Part shown: positions 34,023 through 42,800 of the stretch, piece after piece
How positions within the stretch are numbered: position 1 is the first letter of the stretch
How the letters are laid out: every line of letters starts with the position of its first letter
Source of the DNA: Azospirillum lipoferum
Lineage (GTDB): Bacteria > Pseudomonadota > Alphaproteobacteria > Azospirillales > Azospirillaceae
DNA: 64,000 bases
Direction of reading: 5' to 3'
Assembly (NCBI RefSeq): GCF_024170005.1
Contig: NZ_JALJXJ010000025.1
Coordinates: 24,904-88,903, forward strand
Position numbers and translations under genes: made by a program
The notes under the pieces: generated by a model
Database searches by the model: none
What the model was told of the DNA's origin: nothing
The model's input: only the letters and a program-made list of their open reading frames with translations

Positions 34023-35141
34023 ATGCCCACCCCCGTCACCAGCGCCCACCGGCTGATGTATCCGGCCGCGGCCCTCTACGCCGCGCTGGCCGTCCCGCTG
34101 TGGCTGGCCCAGATCGGCGGCCTGCTGCCGCTCGGCTGGTCGCCGGCGGTCCATGGGCACGAGATGACGCTGGGCTATGCGCTGGCGGTGGTCGGCGGTT
34201 TCCTGATGACGCGGCTGTCGCGCCTGATGGCGGCGGTCGCCGTCCTGTCCTGGCTCGCCGGCCGGCTGGCCCTGCTGGCCGGGCTGCCGCCGGCAATCGC
34301 CCTGCCGCTCTGCCTCGCCTATCCCGTGCTGCTGTTCGCCGTCGCCGGCCTGCCCTTCCTGCGCACCAGCCGCAGCGGCCACAACGCCGTGTTCGGCCCG
34401 CTGATCGGCGCCTTCCTGCTTGCCGAGGCGCTGTTCCGGGCCGATGAACTGGGCCTCGTCTCAAACAGCGGCGGGCCCATCGGCCTCCTGCTGATCGCCA
34501 CGCTGCTGCTGACCATGGGCGGGCGCGTCATCCCCGCCGCCACCGCCGGCGCCCTGCGCCGCCAGGGCATCACCCTGTCGCACCGGGTCCAGCCGAGGCT
34601 GGAAGCGCTCGGCATCGCCGGAGCCGCCCTCTGCCTGCTGTCGGCCGCCGCCGGCCTGCTGCCCGCGCTGGGCGCCGCCGGAGCCGCCATGGCCGGCGCG
34701 AGCGCGCTGCTGCGGCTCGCCCGCTGGAAGCCGCATCTCCTGCTGCGCCGGCCGGAGATCGCCAGCCTGCATCTCGGCTATCTCTGCCTCGGCGCCGGCT
34801 GGCTGCTGACCGCCGGCGCCACCCTGTCCGACCTGCCGCCCGCCACCGGCTGGCACCTGCTGGGGATCGGCGCACTCGGTATCCTCGCCAGCGCCATGAT
34901 GATCCGCACGACCCTTCAGCGCGAGGCGGAGCCGGAACGCTTCCCGCCCGCCGCCACGGTCGCCGTCACGCTGATCGCCCTCGCGGCGACGCTGCGTGTG
35001 GCGGCGGCATGCTGGCCGTCGATGACGCTGCTGGCCGCCGCCGCGGCCTTCTGGACGCTCGGCCAGCTGCTGACCGCCGCCGTGCTGCTCACCCGGCCGC
35101 GGCGGTCACGCCGACGGCAGGACGCGCTCCAGGAAGCTTAG
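34023..35141 (+). CDS. nnrS: NnrS family heme-copper membrane protein
   Basis: 372 aa from the ATG at 34023; in-frame ATGs at 33978 and 33918 lie too close to the promoter. About 12 hydrophobic spans. The family motif HGHEMTLGYALAVVGGFLMT is near the N-terminus, and a conserved His follows in the LSHRVQPRLE region. NnrS protects against nitric oxide and relieves nitrosative stress, and is usually under NnrR, NorR or NsrR control. Its last 36 bp overlap the 3' end of the convergent hydrolase gene. Confidence 0.85.
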   Translation: MPTPVTSAHRLMYPAAALYAALAVPLWLAQIGGLLPLGWSPAVHGHEMTLGYALAVVGGFLMTRLSRLMAAVAVLSWLAGRLALLAGLPPAIALPLCLAYPVLLFAVAGLPFLRTSRSGHNAVFGPLIGAFLLAEALFRADELGLVSNSGGPIGLLLIATLLLTMGGRVIPAATAGALRRQGITLSHRVQPRLEALGIAGAALCLLSAAAGLLPALGAAGAAMAGASALLRLARWKPHLLLRRPEIASLHLGYLCLGAGWLLTAGATLSDLPPATGWHLLGIGALGILASAMMIRTTLQREAEPERFPPAATVAVTLIALAATLRVAAACWPSMTLLAAAAAFWTLGQLLTAAVLLTRPRRSRRRQDALQEA

Positions 35142-35774
35142 GCCGAGCTGCGCCCCGGCGGCGGTGATGGTGTGGGGCATGCCGCGCAGCAGATGCTCCT
35201 CCACCGCAAAGCCGGCGGAGCGGAGATGCGCCGCGGCGGCCTGCACCACGGCGGGCGGCATGATGCTGTCCGCCGCCCCGCCGACCATCAGGACCGGCGG
35301 CCGCCGTCCCGCCCCGTCCGGTGCCGGAACCGGTGCCGCGATGCGGCCGGCGAAGGCGAGGACCGCGCCGCATCGCTCCGGGGCGGTCATGGCGAGATGC
35401 AGCGCCATGATGCTGCCCTGGCTGAAGCCGGCCAGCGCCACGTCGGCCGGGGCGACGCCGGCCCGCAGCCGCTCGGCCTCGATCATCTCCACCAGGACGG
35501 GCAGGGCGGCGGCGACGCGGGCGGGGCGGTTCTCCTCCGTCACGCCGGCGATGCTGAACCATTGATGCCCGTTGCCCATGTCGAACGGCTGCGGCGCGTC
35601 CGGCGCCACGAAGGCGGTGCCGGGCAGCGCCTGCCGCCAGGACTGGGCGAGCGGCATCAGGTCGGCGCCGGACGACCCGACGCCATGCAGCAGGATGACC
35701 AGCCGCCGCGCCGCGCCCCCGGAGGCCGGGGCCAGGCGCAGGACATTGTCGGAGCCATCTGCGGTGCTGGTCAT
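35106..35774 (-). CDS. Alpha/beta hydrolase of the carboxylesterase/phospholipase type
   Basis: 222 aa from the ATG at 35774. The fold is shown by LVILLHGVGSSGADLMPLAQ (oxyanion loop), the nucleophile elbow GFSQGSIMALHLAM (Ser in GFSQG), the Asp in VGGAADSIMPP and the His in RGMPHTI. The group includes small broad-specificity esterases and lysophospholipases. It probably acts in the cytoplasm since there is no signal peptide. The last 12 codons overlap the end of nnrS on the other strand. Confidence 0.86.
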   Translation of the reverse strand: MTSTADGSDNVLRLAPASGGAARRLVILLHGVGSSGADLMPLAQSWRQALPGTAFVAPDAPQPFDMGNGHQWFSIAGVTEENRPARVAAALPVLVEMIEAERLRAGVAPADVALAGFSQGSIMALHLAMTAPERCGAVLAFAGRIAAPVPAPDGAGRRPPVLMVGGAADSIMPPAVVQAAAAHLRSAGFAVEEHLLRGMPHTITAAGAQLGLSFLERVLPSA

Positions 35775-35802
35775 GGAAAGCGTCCTTCCTGTCGTCGCCG
35801 TG

Positions 35803-36804
35803 TCACGCCCGCTGCCAGATGCCCTTGCCCGGCAGCCGGTCGCGGTCATGCGGGCGGTCGAAGTCCAGCGCCGGTCCCTTCGGCACGATCAGCGTCGGGT
35901 TGATCGCCGGGTTGGTGTAGTAGCCGGCCTTGATGTCGCCGATCCTCACCGTGTCGCGGATGCCCGGCCACTGGTACAGCTCGCGCAGGTAAGCCGACAG
36001 GTTCGGGTAATCCTCGATCCGCCGCAGGTTGCACTTGAAGGCGCCGTGATAGGCGGCGTCGAAGCGCACCAGCGTCACGAACAGGCGCCAGTCGGCCTCG
36101 GTCAGATGGACCCCGGCCAGATAGCGGCTGGCCGCCAGATGCTCCTCCAGCCGGTCGAGCGTGGCGAACAGCCCGTCGAACGCCTCGTCGTAGCTGGCCT
36201 GCGACTTGGCGAAGCCGCAGCGGTAGACGCCGTTGTTGACGCTGGCATAGACCAGATCGTTCCAGCGGTCGATCTCCGGCCGCAGCGGCTCGGGATAGAG
36301 GTCCAGCCGGTTGCCGGTCAGCCCATCGAAGGCGCCGTTCAGGATGCGGATGATGTCCGCCGACTCGTTGTTGACGATGCGGCCTTCCTGCCGGTCCCAC
36401 AGCACCGGCACCGACACCTTGCCGGTGTAGGTCGGGTCGCTCGCCGTATAGAGGCTGTAATGGTGGCGGAAGCGGCCGATGCGCGGCCCGCCGTCCTGCA
36501 CCTCGCCATAGACCCAGCCGTCCTCGCCCAGCACCGGCTCGGCGATCGACAGGCCGATCACCCCCTCCAGCCCCTTCAGCACGCGGAAGATCAGCGTGCG
36601 CGAGGCCCAGGGGCACAGGTAGGAGACATAGAGGTGATAGCGCCCGGCCACCGCCGGCAGGGTGGGGTGCCCCTCCGCATCCGGCGCCCCATCGGGCGTG
36701 ATCCAGTCGCGGAAGCGGGTCGGCTCGCGGTGGAAGGCACCGCCCTTGATCTCGCTGGCCGCGATGTCGCCCTTCACCCAGACGCCGTTCACAAGCTGCG
36801 GCAT
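35803..36804 (-). CDS. Glutathionyl-hydroquinone reductase (Xi-class GST, YqjG type)
   Basis: 333 aa from the ATG at 36804. The catalytic Cys64 lies in SYLCPWASRT, and the GST C-terminal domain contains YRCGFAKSQASYDEA and LTEADWRLFVTLVRFDAAYH, all typical of glutathionyl-hydroquinone reductases. They remove glutathione from glutathionylated hydroquinones and recycle damaged quinones. It ends 28 bp before the hydrolase gene on the same strand, so the two may share a transcript. Confidence 0.92.
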   Translation of the reverse strand: MPQLVNGVWVKGDIAASEIKGGAFHREPTRFRDWITPDGAPDAEGHPTLPAVAGRYHLYVSYLCPWASRTLIFRVLKGLEGVIGLSIAEPVLGEDGWVYGEVQDGGPRIGRFRHHYSLYTASDPTYTGKVSVPVLWDRQEGRIVNNESADIIRILNGAFDGLTGNRLDLYPEPLRPEIDRWNDLVYASVNNGVYRCGFAKSQASYDEAFDGLFATLDRLEEHLAASRYLAGVHLTEADWRLFVTLVRFDAAYHGAFKCNLRRIEDYPNLSAYLRELYQWPGIRDTVRIGDIKAGYYTNPAINPTLIVPKGPALDFDRPHDRDRLPGKGIWQRA

Positions 36805-36903
36805 CGCGGTCCCTCCCTTCCAGTCAGCACATAGGCGAAGGGGCCGGCGAACCGGCCCCTTCCACTCCAACAGCCGGAAGCTGTCGACGATCAGGACCGG
36901 CGA

Positions 36904-37488
36904 TCAGGACTTGACCGCTTCGACCTCGATCAGCAGCTGGATGTCGTCGCCGATGGCCGGGGCGCCGTACTTCATGCCGAAATCGGTGCGCTTGACCGTG
37001 CCGCGGGCGGAGAAGCCGGCGGTCTCCAGCTTGCTGGCCGGGCTGACGCCGTCCTTGTTGAAGGTGATGTCCAGAACCACCGGCTTGGTCACGCCCAGCA
37101 TGGTCAGGTCGCCATGCAGCTTGCCGGTCTTGTCGCCGGTCTTCTCGATCTTCGTGCTCTTGAAGGTCATCTTCGGGAACTCCTTCGCATTGAAGAAGTC
37201 CGGCGAGCGCAGGTGCTCGTCACGCTTGGCATGGTTGGTGTCGACGCTGGCGGTGTCGATGGTGACGTTCACCACGCTCTTCTCGACGGCGTCCTTGTCG
37301 AAGGTCACGTCGCCGCCGACCGTGTTGAAGCGGCCGATCACGTTGGAGAAGGCGACATGGTTGACGATGAAGGCGACGGCCGTGTGCGCCGGATCGATCT
37401 TGTAGCTGACCGGGGCGGCGAAGGCGGGGGCAACCGCACCGATGGCGGTCGCGGCGAACAGGGCGGCGGCAAACAGGGTCTTCTTCAT
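36904..37488 (-). CDS. YceI family periplasmic lipid-binding protein
   Basis: 194 aa. Sec signal peptide of 24 residues ending AFAA, then a lipocalin-like YceI barrel: YKIDPAHTAVAFIVNHVAFS, VVNVTIDTASVDTNHAKRDE, LRSPDFFNAKEFPKMTFKST and a C-terminal RTDFGMKYGAPAIGDDIQLL. YceI proteins bind polyisoprenoids or ubiquinone-like lipids. Downstream of a polytopic membrane protein gene on the same strand (47 bp), unlike the usual cytochrome b561 partner. Confidence 0.9.
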   Translation of the reverse strand: MKKTLFAAALFAATAIGAVAPAFAAPVSYKIDPAHTAVAFIVNHVAFSNVIGRFNTVGGDVTFDKDAVEKSVVNVTIDTASVDTNHAKRDEHLRSPDFFNAKEFPKMTFKSTKIEKTGDKTGKLHGDLTMLGVTKPVVLDITFNKDGVSPASKLETAGFSARGTVKRTDFGMKYGAPAIGDDIQLLIEVEAVKS

Positions 37489-37535
37489 GAACGCAACTCC
37501 GGGGAAAGGCAGGATTGAATGGAGGAAAGGGAGGA

Positions 37536-38405
37536 TCAGTAGGGCGAGGCTTCGCCACCGGTCAGCGCATAGGCCGCACCGATGGCGACCAGCGCCGGAA
37601 GGACCGCGACCACCGTGACGGCGGCCGCCGAAGCGGCGCGGCCGATCAGGCCGTCGCCCTGGGGGAGAAAGCGGCGGACATGGCCGGCCAGCAATGCCGG
37701 CAGGGCCAGCAGCAGCACCGCGGCCTGGGTCTGGGTGAACAGGGCCAGCACGGCGGCCAGCAGCACGGCGATGCCGGTGGCGACCCGGCCCGACAGGCCC
37801 CAGCCATGGCGCTCCACCGGCCAGTTCCACAGCAGGAAGGCGCCGGCCGACGCCGCCAGCGCCAGCGCCATCTGGGCGATGGAGGCCGACGAGCCGATCA
37901 GCGCCGTGCCGCCGACGGCAAGCGCCAGGGCCAGCAGCGAGGCGGCCGGCGCCGTCGGGCTTCCGCCCCCCTCGGAACCGCCCCCCTCGGAACCATGGGT
38001 TTCCGAACCGCGGGCAAAAGCGACACAGGCTGCCGTGCCCAGCAGGATGACCAGGGTGACGACCGCCACCGCGGAATCGAGGGCGGGCAGCGCGATCCAC
38101 AGCAGCGAGGCGGCCAGCCAGACCGCCAGCACCGCCGAAGCAACCCGGCCGCGCACGCCGGCCGCATCGGCGGCGGCGCCCAGCAGCAATCCGACGGCCG
38201 AGGCCCAGAACAGCTTGCCCATGCTGGACGGCGGCGGCAGGGCCGGCAGGCCGATGACCATGGCGAAGACGACCAGGAAACCGGCGGCGATGCCGGCCGC
38301 TGCCAGCGAACGGCGCAGCAGGTGCAGGGCGCCGACCAGGATCAGGCCGGCCAGCAGCGGCAGCACGCTGGATTGGACGAAGGGATCTTGAAGCAGCTCG
38401 GACAT
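37536..38405 (-). CDS. Polytopic membrane protein of unknown function
   Basis: 289 aa from the ATG at 38405 (open frame to 38546). About nine hydrophobic spans rich in Ala and Leu, split near residue 135 by a soluble loop with the repeat SETHGSEGGGSEGGGS. I do not recognise the family. It probably forms an operon with the YceI gene. Three tandem nine-base units of CCCTCGGAACCG around 37968-37995 encode the loop, a likely slippage-prone spot. Confidence 0.7.
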   Translation of the reverse strand: MSELLQDPFVQSSVLPLLAGLILVGALHLLRRSLAAAGIAAGFLVVFAMVIGLPALPPPSSMGKLFWASAVGLLLGAAADAAGVRGRVASAVLAVWLAASLLWIALPALDSAVAVVTLVILLGTAACVAFARGSETHGSEGGGSEGGGSPTAPAASLLALALAVGGTALIGSSASIAQMALALAASAGAFLLWNWPVERHGWGLSGRVATGIAVLLAAVLALFTQTQAAVLLLALPALLAGHVRRFLPQGDGLIGRAASAAAVTVVAVLPALVAIGAAYALTGGEASPY

Positions 38406-38529
38406 CAGGGGAAAGCCGGGTCTCGTAAGGGCCGCGCAGGTCGCGCTTGGTCGGGACCCTAACCTGTGCTCTGGTAAGCGCGAATTGGGGAGATTTGCAA
38501 AAAGCATATGCAGGAATGAGCGGGAATAA

Positions 38530-39480
38530 ATGATAGGTGGCAGCAACTGGGATGATCTTCGCTATCTGCTGGCAGTGGCGCGGCACGGCTCGCTGTCGGC
38601 GGCGGCGCGCGTGCTGGGAGTGAATCACAGCACCGTCCTGCGCCGGGTGACCGCGCTGGAGGAGGCGATGGGCGCCCGTCTGTTCGACAAGCTGCCCGGC
38701 GGCTATGTGCTGACCGCGGCCGGCGACGAGATGCAGCGGGTGGCGCAGAAGATGGAGGAGGATCTGGCCGCCGCCAACCGGCTGCTGTCCGGCCGCGACA
38801 CCCGGATCAGCGGCAGCCTGCGCGTGACCACCGTCGACATCCTGACCCTTTACGTCCTGCCGCGCCACATCGCCGCCTTCCGCCGCCGCCATCCCGACCT
38901 GCGGGTCGATCTGGTGGCGGCGGAGGCCTCGCTCAGCCTGACCCGGCGCGAGGCCGACGTGGCGATCCGCGCCACCAGCAGCCCGCCGGAAAATCTGGTC
39001 GGCCGCGCCGTGTCGGGCCTCGCCTTCGCCGTTTACGGTGCCGCCGCCTATCTGGACGCGACGGACGGCGCGGGCGATCCCGACCGCCACCCCTGGGTCG
39101 GGCTGGACGAGTCCTTCGACCACACCAACCTCGCCCTCTGGATGAAGCAGATGGTGCCGGCCGGCTCGGTCCGTTACCGCGTCAATTCGGTGGCCGGCGT
39201 GGTGGAGGCGGTACGGGCCGGGGTCGGCCTCGGCCTGCTGCCCTGCGGGGTGGTGGACCGCGACCCCGCCTTCCGCCGCATCGGCGACCCGGTGCAGGAG
39301 GCCGACGCCAAGCTCTGGCTGCTAACCCACGAGGATCTGCGCCACATGGGCCGCGTCCGCGCCTTCCTCGACTTCATGGCCGACGCCCTGACCCGCGACC
39401 GCGACCTGCTGGAGGGGCGGTGTCCGCTCCCCCTCTCCGCCCCAGGCTCCCTCTCCCCCCCGGGGAGAGGGTCGGGGTGA
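38530..39480 (+). CDS. LysR family transcriptional regulator
   Basis: 316 aa. HTH at about 8-66 (DLRYLLAVARHGSLSAAARV, LGVNHSTVLRRVTALEEAMG), with a substrate-domain SLRVTTVDILTLYVLPRHIA following; closest in style to regulators that act on a divergent neighbour. That neighbour is the membrane protein/YceI pair, 124 bp away. The last ten or so residues (LSPPGRGSG) and the stop codon are encoded by the palindromic repeat at 39449-39560, so the natural C-terminus has probably been replaced or extended. Confidence 0.87.
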   Translation: MIGGSNWDDLRYLLAVARHGSLSAAARVLGVNHSTVLRRVTALEEAMGARLFDKLPGGYVLTAAGDEMQRVAQKMEEDLAAANRLLSGRDTRISGSLRVTTVDILTLYVLPRHIAAFRRRHPDLRVDLVAAEASLSLTRREADVAIRATSSPPENLVGRAVSGLAFAVYGAAAYLDATDGAGDPDRHPWVGLDESFDHTNLALWMKQMVPAGSVRYRVNSVAGVVEAVRAGVGLGLLPCGVVDRDPAFRRIGDPVQEADAKLWLLTHEDLRHMGRVRAFLDFMADALTRDRDLLEGRCPLPLSAPGSLSPPGRGSG

Positions 39481-39560
39481 GGGGGAGGCACTGCGTGACT
39501 TTCCGAGAATCCTCGCCACGCATCCCCCTCACCCTAACCCTCTCCCCGGGGGGGAGAGGG
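39449..39560. repeat. Composite GC-rich palindromic repeat, copy A
   Basis: Two hairpins of the form CCCTCTCC...GGAGAGGG (39449-39471 and 39538-39560) in opposite orientation. Between them GGGGAGAGGGTCGGGGTGAG (from 39462) is mirrored by CTCACCCTAACCCTCTCCCC (ending 39547), with a 38-bp centre. Copies B (45587-45786) and C (57765-57901) share the modules. It lies between two convergent genes and probably acts as a bidirectional terminator while also supplying both stop codons. Confidence 0.85.
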
Positions 39561-41384
39561 GACACCGCCGGCACCACGAGCCGCAGCCATCCCATAGCCC
39601 GCCCGCTGTGCTCCCCGCCGCCTCGTAGACCAGGTGAACTGCGGATCGTCGACGATCAGGTGCCGGTGGTCCGACAGCCGGTTGCGCTCCAGCCAGCCGA
39701 CCGTCGCCTCCAGCTCCGACAGCGTCATTTCGGAACGCGCCTTCTTCATCAGCCGCTTCAGCACGGCGTTGTAGATGTGGTAGCCGGTCGGCCCCTCGGC
39801 GACGAGGTTGTTGTCCTCGTCCTCGATCACCTGGGCGGCGACCAGCTGGCCGATCCGCTGGCGCAGGTGATGCTCCGCCGCACTCGGCGTCAGCGGCAAC
39901 TCGCCCGGATCGCGCGACTGCGCCCCGAAATCCGGCCCCGGCGCCACCACCGCAAAGCTCAGCGCCGTGGCGTTGGATTCCAGCGGGATGATCTCCGGCT
40001 CCCGCTCCGAAGACCGCTCGAACGAAAGCTCCTGCTGCGGCCTTCGCGTCTTCACCATGGCGCGGGTGCCCTGCTGGGTCTCCACCATGGTGCGGAACTG
40101 CTCGAACAGCACGTCGGAGGGGTGGTAGACCAGCGCCCGCTGCCGGTCGTAGGGGCCGCCATGCGGATCCACCCGCGTCGCCCGCGCGATCGCCTGTTCC
40201 AGCCAGGGGCGCGAGCGGATGTGCGTCAGGCAGGCGACATGGGTGATCGACGGCGCGTCCAGCCCCTCATAGGCCATGGCGACGGAGACCAGCACCGCCG
40301 GTTCCGGCCGCAGCCGGAAGGCGGCCACCACCTCCTGCGCGTCGCGGCACTCCGAGATGGCGAGCCGCACCATGCGGCCGGCCTGCGCCTTCGGCATCCA
40401 GCCTTGCAGCGTCTCCAGATAGAAGCGCGCCGTCTCCTGGTCGGGCGCGATCACCAGCAGCTTGCCCAGCCCGGCATCGTCACGCCCCGCCGGCAGCTTC
40501 AGCTCCGCCCGCCGTTTCGCCCGATGCTCCCGGCAGGAGCGGTAGGCCTCGCGCAGCATCGCCTGGGCGAAGCCGGTGCGCAGCGCGGTGAACAGGGCGT
40601 CGCGCGTGTTTTCCCCCGCCTTGGACAGGGCATCGACCCAGCGGTTGGTCCGCTCGGCATCCAGCCAGGAGGCCGACCCGTCCATCGCCCCGAAGGTCAC
40701 CGGCAGGATCGCCTTCTCCGCCAGCGCCTGCCGGCGGGAGTAGCCGACCACCGCCCATCCCGGCGCCTTGAAGTCGATCTCCCGCACCTTCCGCGTCCCC
40801 TGCGGCGCCCGGTAGGGCAGCCACAGGATCGGCCGCCCGTCGGCGCGCTCCAGCGTCCCGCTCATCAGCAGCCGGGCCGACGCATTCTCCAGCAGCGGCA
40901 GGATCGACCGGCTCCACGCCGTCTCCTCCTCCACCGCCGCCATCCGGTCGGTGTCGAACACCGCCGGCAGATGATGCAGCTCGTCGACCGCCAGCAGATA
41001 GCGGTGGCGGCGGAACTCCTGAAGATGCAGGTCGGGCGCGGCGGCGACCGCCTGATAGGTGGTGACGTAGCCCTGCAACCCGCGGCAGAGGTCGCGCCCG
41101 TTCTCCGCCGCGCGTAGCGCGATAGTGTGTCCCAACAGCTCGCGCCAGCGCGGATCGACGAAGGCCTCCTCCGCCTGCTGGCGCAGGCTGTCGCGCGGCA
41201 CGATCCAGCACACCCGGTCGATCCGCCCCGCCTTGTGCAGCGCCGCCGCCATGATCACCGGCAGCAGCGATTTCCCCCCGCCGGGCGTCACCGCCGCCAG
41301 AACGTCGCGAACCTCCGTCTGCTGCTGGCCGATGGCGTTGGCGATGGCGCTGACCAGTTGCTGATGGGTTCTCAGCTGCGGCAT
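39534..41384 (-). CDS. DEAD/DEAH-like superfamily 2 helicase
   Basis: 616 aa. Motif I is in AAVTPGGGKSLLPVIMAAA (GGGKS), motif Ia around WIVPRDSLRQQ, motif II is VDELHH (DELH instead of DEAH/DEAD), motif III LLMSGTLERA, and the second RecA domain shows LLVIAPDQETARFYLE, AYEGLDAPSITHVACLTHIR and the arginine-finger motif QAIARATRVD. Proteins with this layout are orphan helicases of plasmids and defence or repair systems. No nuclease or partner is next to it. The last residues (SPPRGEG) and the TAG stop come from the palindromic repeat. Confidence 0.87.
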   Translation of the reverse strand: MPQLRTHQQLVSAIANAIGQQQTEVRDVLAAVTPGGGKSLLPVIMAAALHKAGRIDRVCWIVPRDSLRQQAEEAFVDPRWRELLGHTIALRAAENGRDLCRGLQGYVTTYQAVAAAPDLHLQEFRRHRYLLAVDELHHLPAVFDTDRMAAVEEETAWSRSILPLLENASARLLMSGTLERADGRPILWLPYRAPQGTRKVREIDFKAPGWAVVGYSRRQALAEKAILPVTFGAMDGSASWLDAERTNRWVDALSKAGENTRDALFTALRTGFAQAMLREAYRSCREHRAKRRAELKLPAGRDDAGLGKLLVIAPDQETARFYLETLQGWMPKAQAGRMVRLAISECRDAQEVVAAFRLRPEPAVLVSVAMAYEGLDAPSITHVACLTHIRSRPWLEQAIARATRVDPHGGPYDRQRALVYHPSDVLFEQFRTMVETQQGTRAMVKTRRPQQELSFERSSEREPEIIPLESNATALSFAVVAPGPDFGAQSRDPGELPLTPSAAEHHLRQRIGQLVAAQVIEDEDNNLVAEGPTGYHIYNAVLKRLMKKARSEMTLSELEATVGWLERNRLSDHRHLIVDDPQFTWSTRRRGAQRAGYGMAAARGAGGVPSPPRGEG

Positions 41385-41642
41385 TCCACCCTGCTTGCTG
41401 TGGCACGAGGGAGGAGCAAGCCTAAATTCCCGCGAGTCCCCCGGTCATCGGTGCAATCGAAGGTGTCGAATCCCATCGGGAGTAGCGCAGTCTCCAGTCG
41501 GGGCCGGCAATTCGCGCCACCTAAGCCCAATGATGGCCCGCCCACGCCGCATACTGACGTACGCACCTGAAATTTTGCACCTGCGAACCGGTCCGATCCG
41601 GCGTTTGATCGGCCAAAAGTAAGAAGCAGAGCCGTCCCTCAT

Positions 41643-41666
41643 ATTTTGAGTTGCGCACCTCAAAAT
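41643..41666. promoter_or_regulatory. Operator in front of the xylose operon
   Basis: ATTTTGAG-N8-CTCAAAAT with a nearly symmetric centre TTGCGCAC: 22 of 24 positions are palindromic, with a central CG as in LacI-family operators. It ends 20 bp before the regulator start. A related half site, GCACCTGAAATT, is at about 41563-41574, so looping or tandem binding is possible. Likely bound by the LacI-type protein encoded just downstream. Confidence 0.75.
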
Positions 41667-41686
41667 GCCGGCATATGGTTCGCGCC

Positions 41687-42745
41687 ATGAACAATCAAGC
41701 CAGCGATGCACCCCTGACCTTGCGCGACGTGGCGGCTGCGGCCGGCGTCAGCCTTGCGACCGCCGACCGGGTGGTCAACGGGCGGCCCGGCGTCAGCGCC
41801 AAGACCGCGCGCAAGGTGCATGAGGCGGTGCAGCGGCTGGGCTTCCGTCCCCTGGCGGCGGCGGCGGAGCTGGCGCGGGCGCGGTCCTGGCGCTTCGCCG
41901 TCATCCTGCCCGGCGGCGGCAACCGCTTCATGATGGACATCGCCGACAACATCCGCGCCCAGGCCGACTGGTTCCGCGCCCGCCGCATCGGGGTGGAGAT
42001 CGTCGAGGCCGACGTGTTCGACGCCGACACCCTGGCGGCGGAGCTGGCCACCCTGCCGGGCCGCTTCGACGGTGTGGCGCTGGTGGCGCTCGACCATCCG
42101 CGCATCCGCGCCGCCATCGACGATCTGGTCGAGGGCGGCATGGCGGTGGTGACCCTGGTGTCCGACGCCCCGTCCTCGCGGCGCCAGCATTATGTCGGCA
42201 TCGACAACATCGCCGCCGGCCGCACCGCCGGATCGCTGGTCGGCCGTTTCCTCGGTCCCCCGCGCGCCGGAGAGCCGGGTGGCGCCGTCGGCATCATCAC
42301 CGGATCGGGCAGCCTGCGCGACCATGCCGAACGCCGCTTCGGCTTCGGGCAGGTGCTGGCGGAGGAATATCCCCACCTGACCCGCCTGAACCCGGTGGAG
42401 GGGCGCGACGATCCGGAGCGCAACCGCGATCTGGTCCGCCGCATGCTGGCCGACACGCCCGATCTGGTGGCGATCTACAACACCGGCGAAGGCTCCGTCG
42501 GCATCGGCGAGGCGCTGGCCGAGGCCGGTCTCACCCGCAAGATCCTCTGCGTCGGGCACGAGCTGACACCGGCCACCCGCCGCATGCTGCTGGACGGCAC
42601 CTTCGCCGCCCTGGTCGCCCAGGATCCGGGGCACGAGGTGCGCTCGATGGCGCGGGTGCTCCACGCCCTGGTCGCGGGCCAGGAGATCGTCGCGGCGCAG
42701 GAACATATCCGGGTCCAGGTCATCCTGCGCGACAACCTGCCCTGA
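41687..42745 (+). CDS. xylR: LacI family transcriptional regulator of the xylose operon
   Basis: 352 aa from the ATG at 41687; ATGs at 41675 is an alternative. LacI-type HTH (LTLRDVAAAAGVSLATADRV, VNGRPGVSAKTARKV) with hinge helix, then a periplasmic-binding-protein-like effector domain (FAVILPGGGNRFMMDIADNI; VGIDNIAAGRTAGSLV). It heads the xylB-xylA-xylFHG gene order and probably responds to xylose. This differs from the AraC-type XylR of enterobacteria. The symbol follows the operon context. Confidence 0.85.
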   Translation: MNNQASDAPLTLRDVAAAAGVSLATADRVVNGRPGVSAKTARKVHEAVQRLGFRPLAAAAELARARSWRFAVILPGGGNRFMMDIADNIRAQADWFRARRIGVEIVEADVFDADTLAAELATLPGRFDGVALVALDHPRIRAAIDDLVEGGMAVVTLVSDAPSSRRQHYVGIDNIAAGRTAGSLVGRFLGPPRAGEPGGAVGIITGSGSLRDHAERRFGFGQVLAEEYPHLTRLNPVEGRDDPERNRDLVRRMLADTPDLVAIYNTGEGSVGIGEALAEAGLTRKILCVGHELTPATRRMLLDGTFAALVAQDPGHEVRSMARVLHALVAGQEIVAAQEHIRVQVILRDNLP

Positions 42746-42800
42746 AAGACATCAAAGCCCCGACATCAAAGCCCGAAGGGCATCAGAAAGGTCGACAGTC

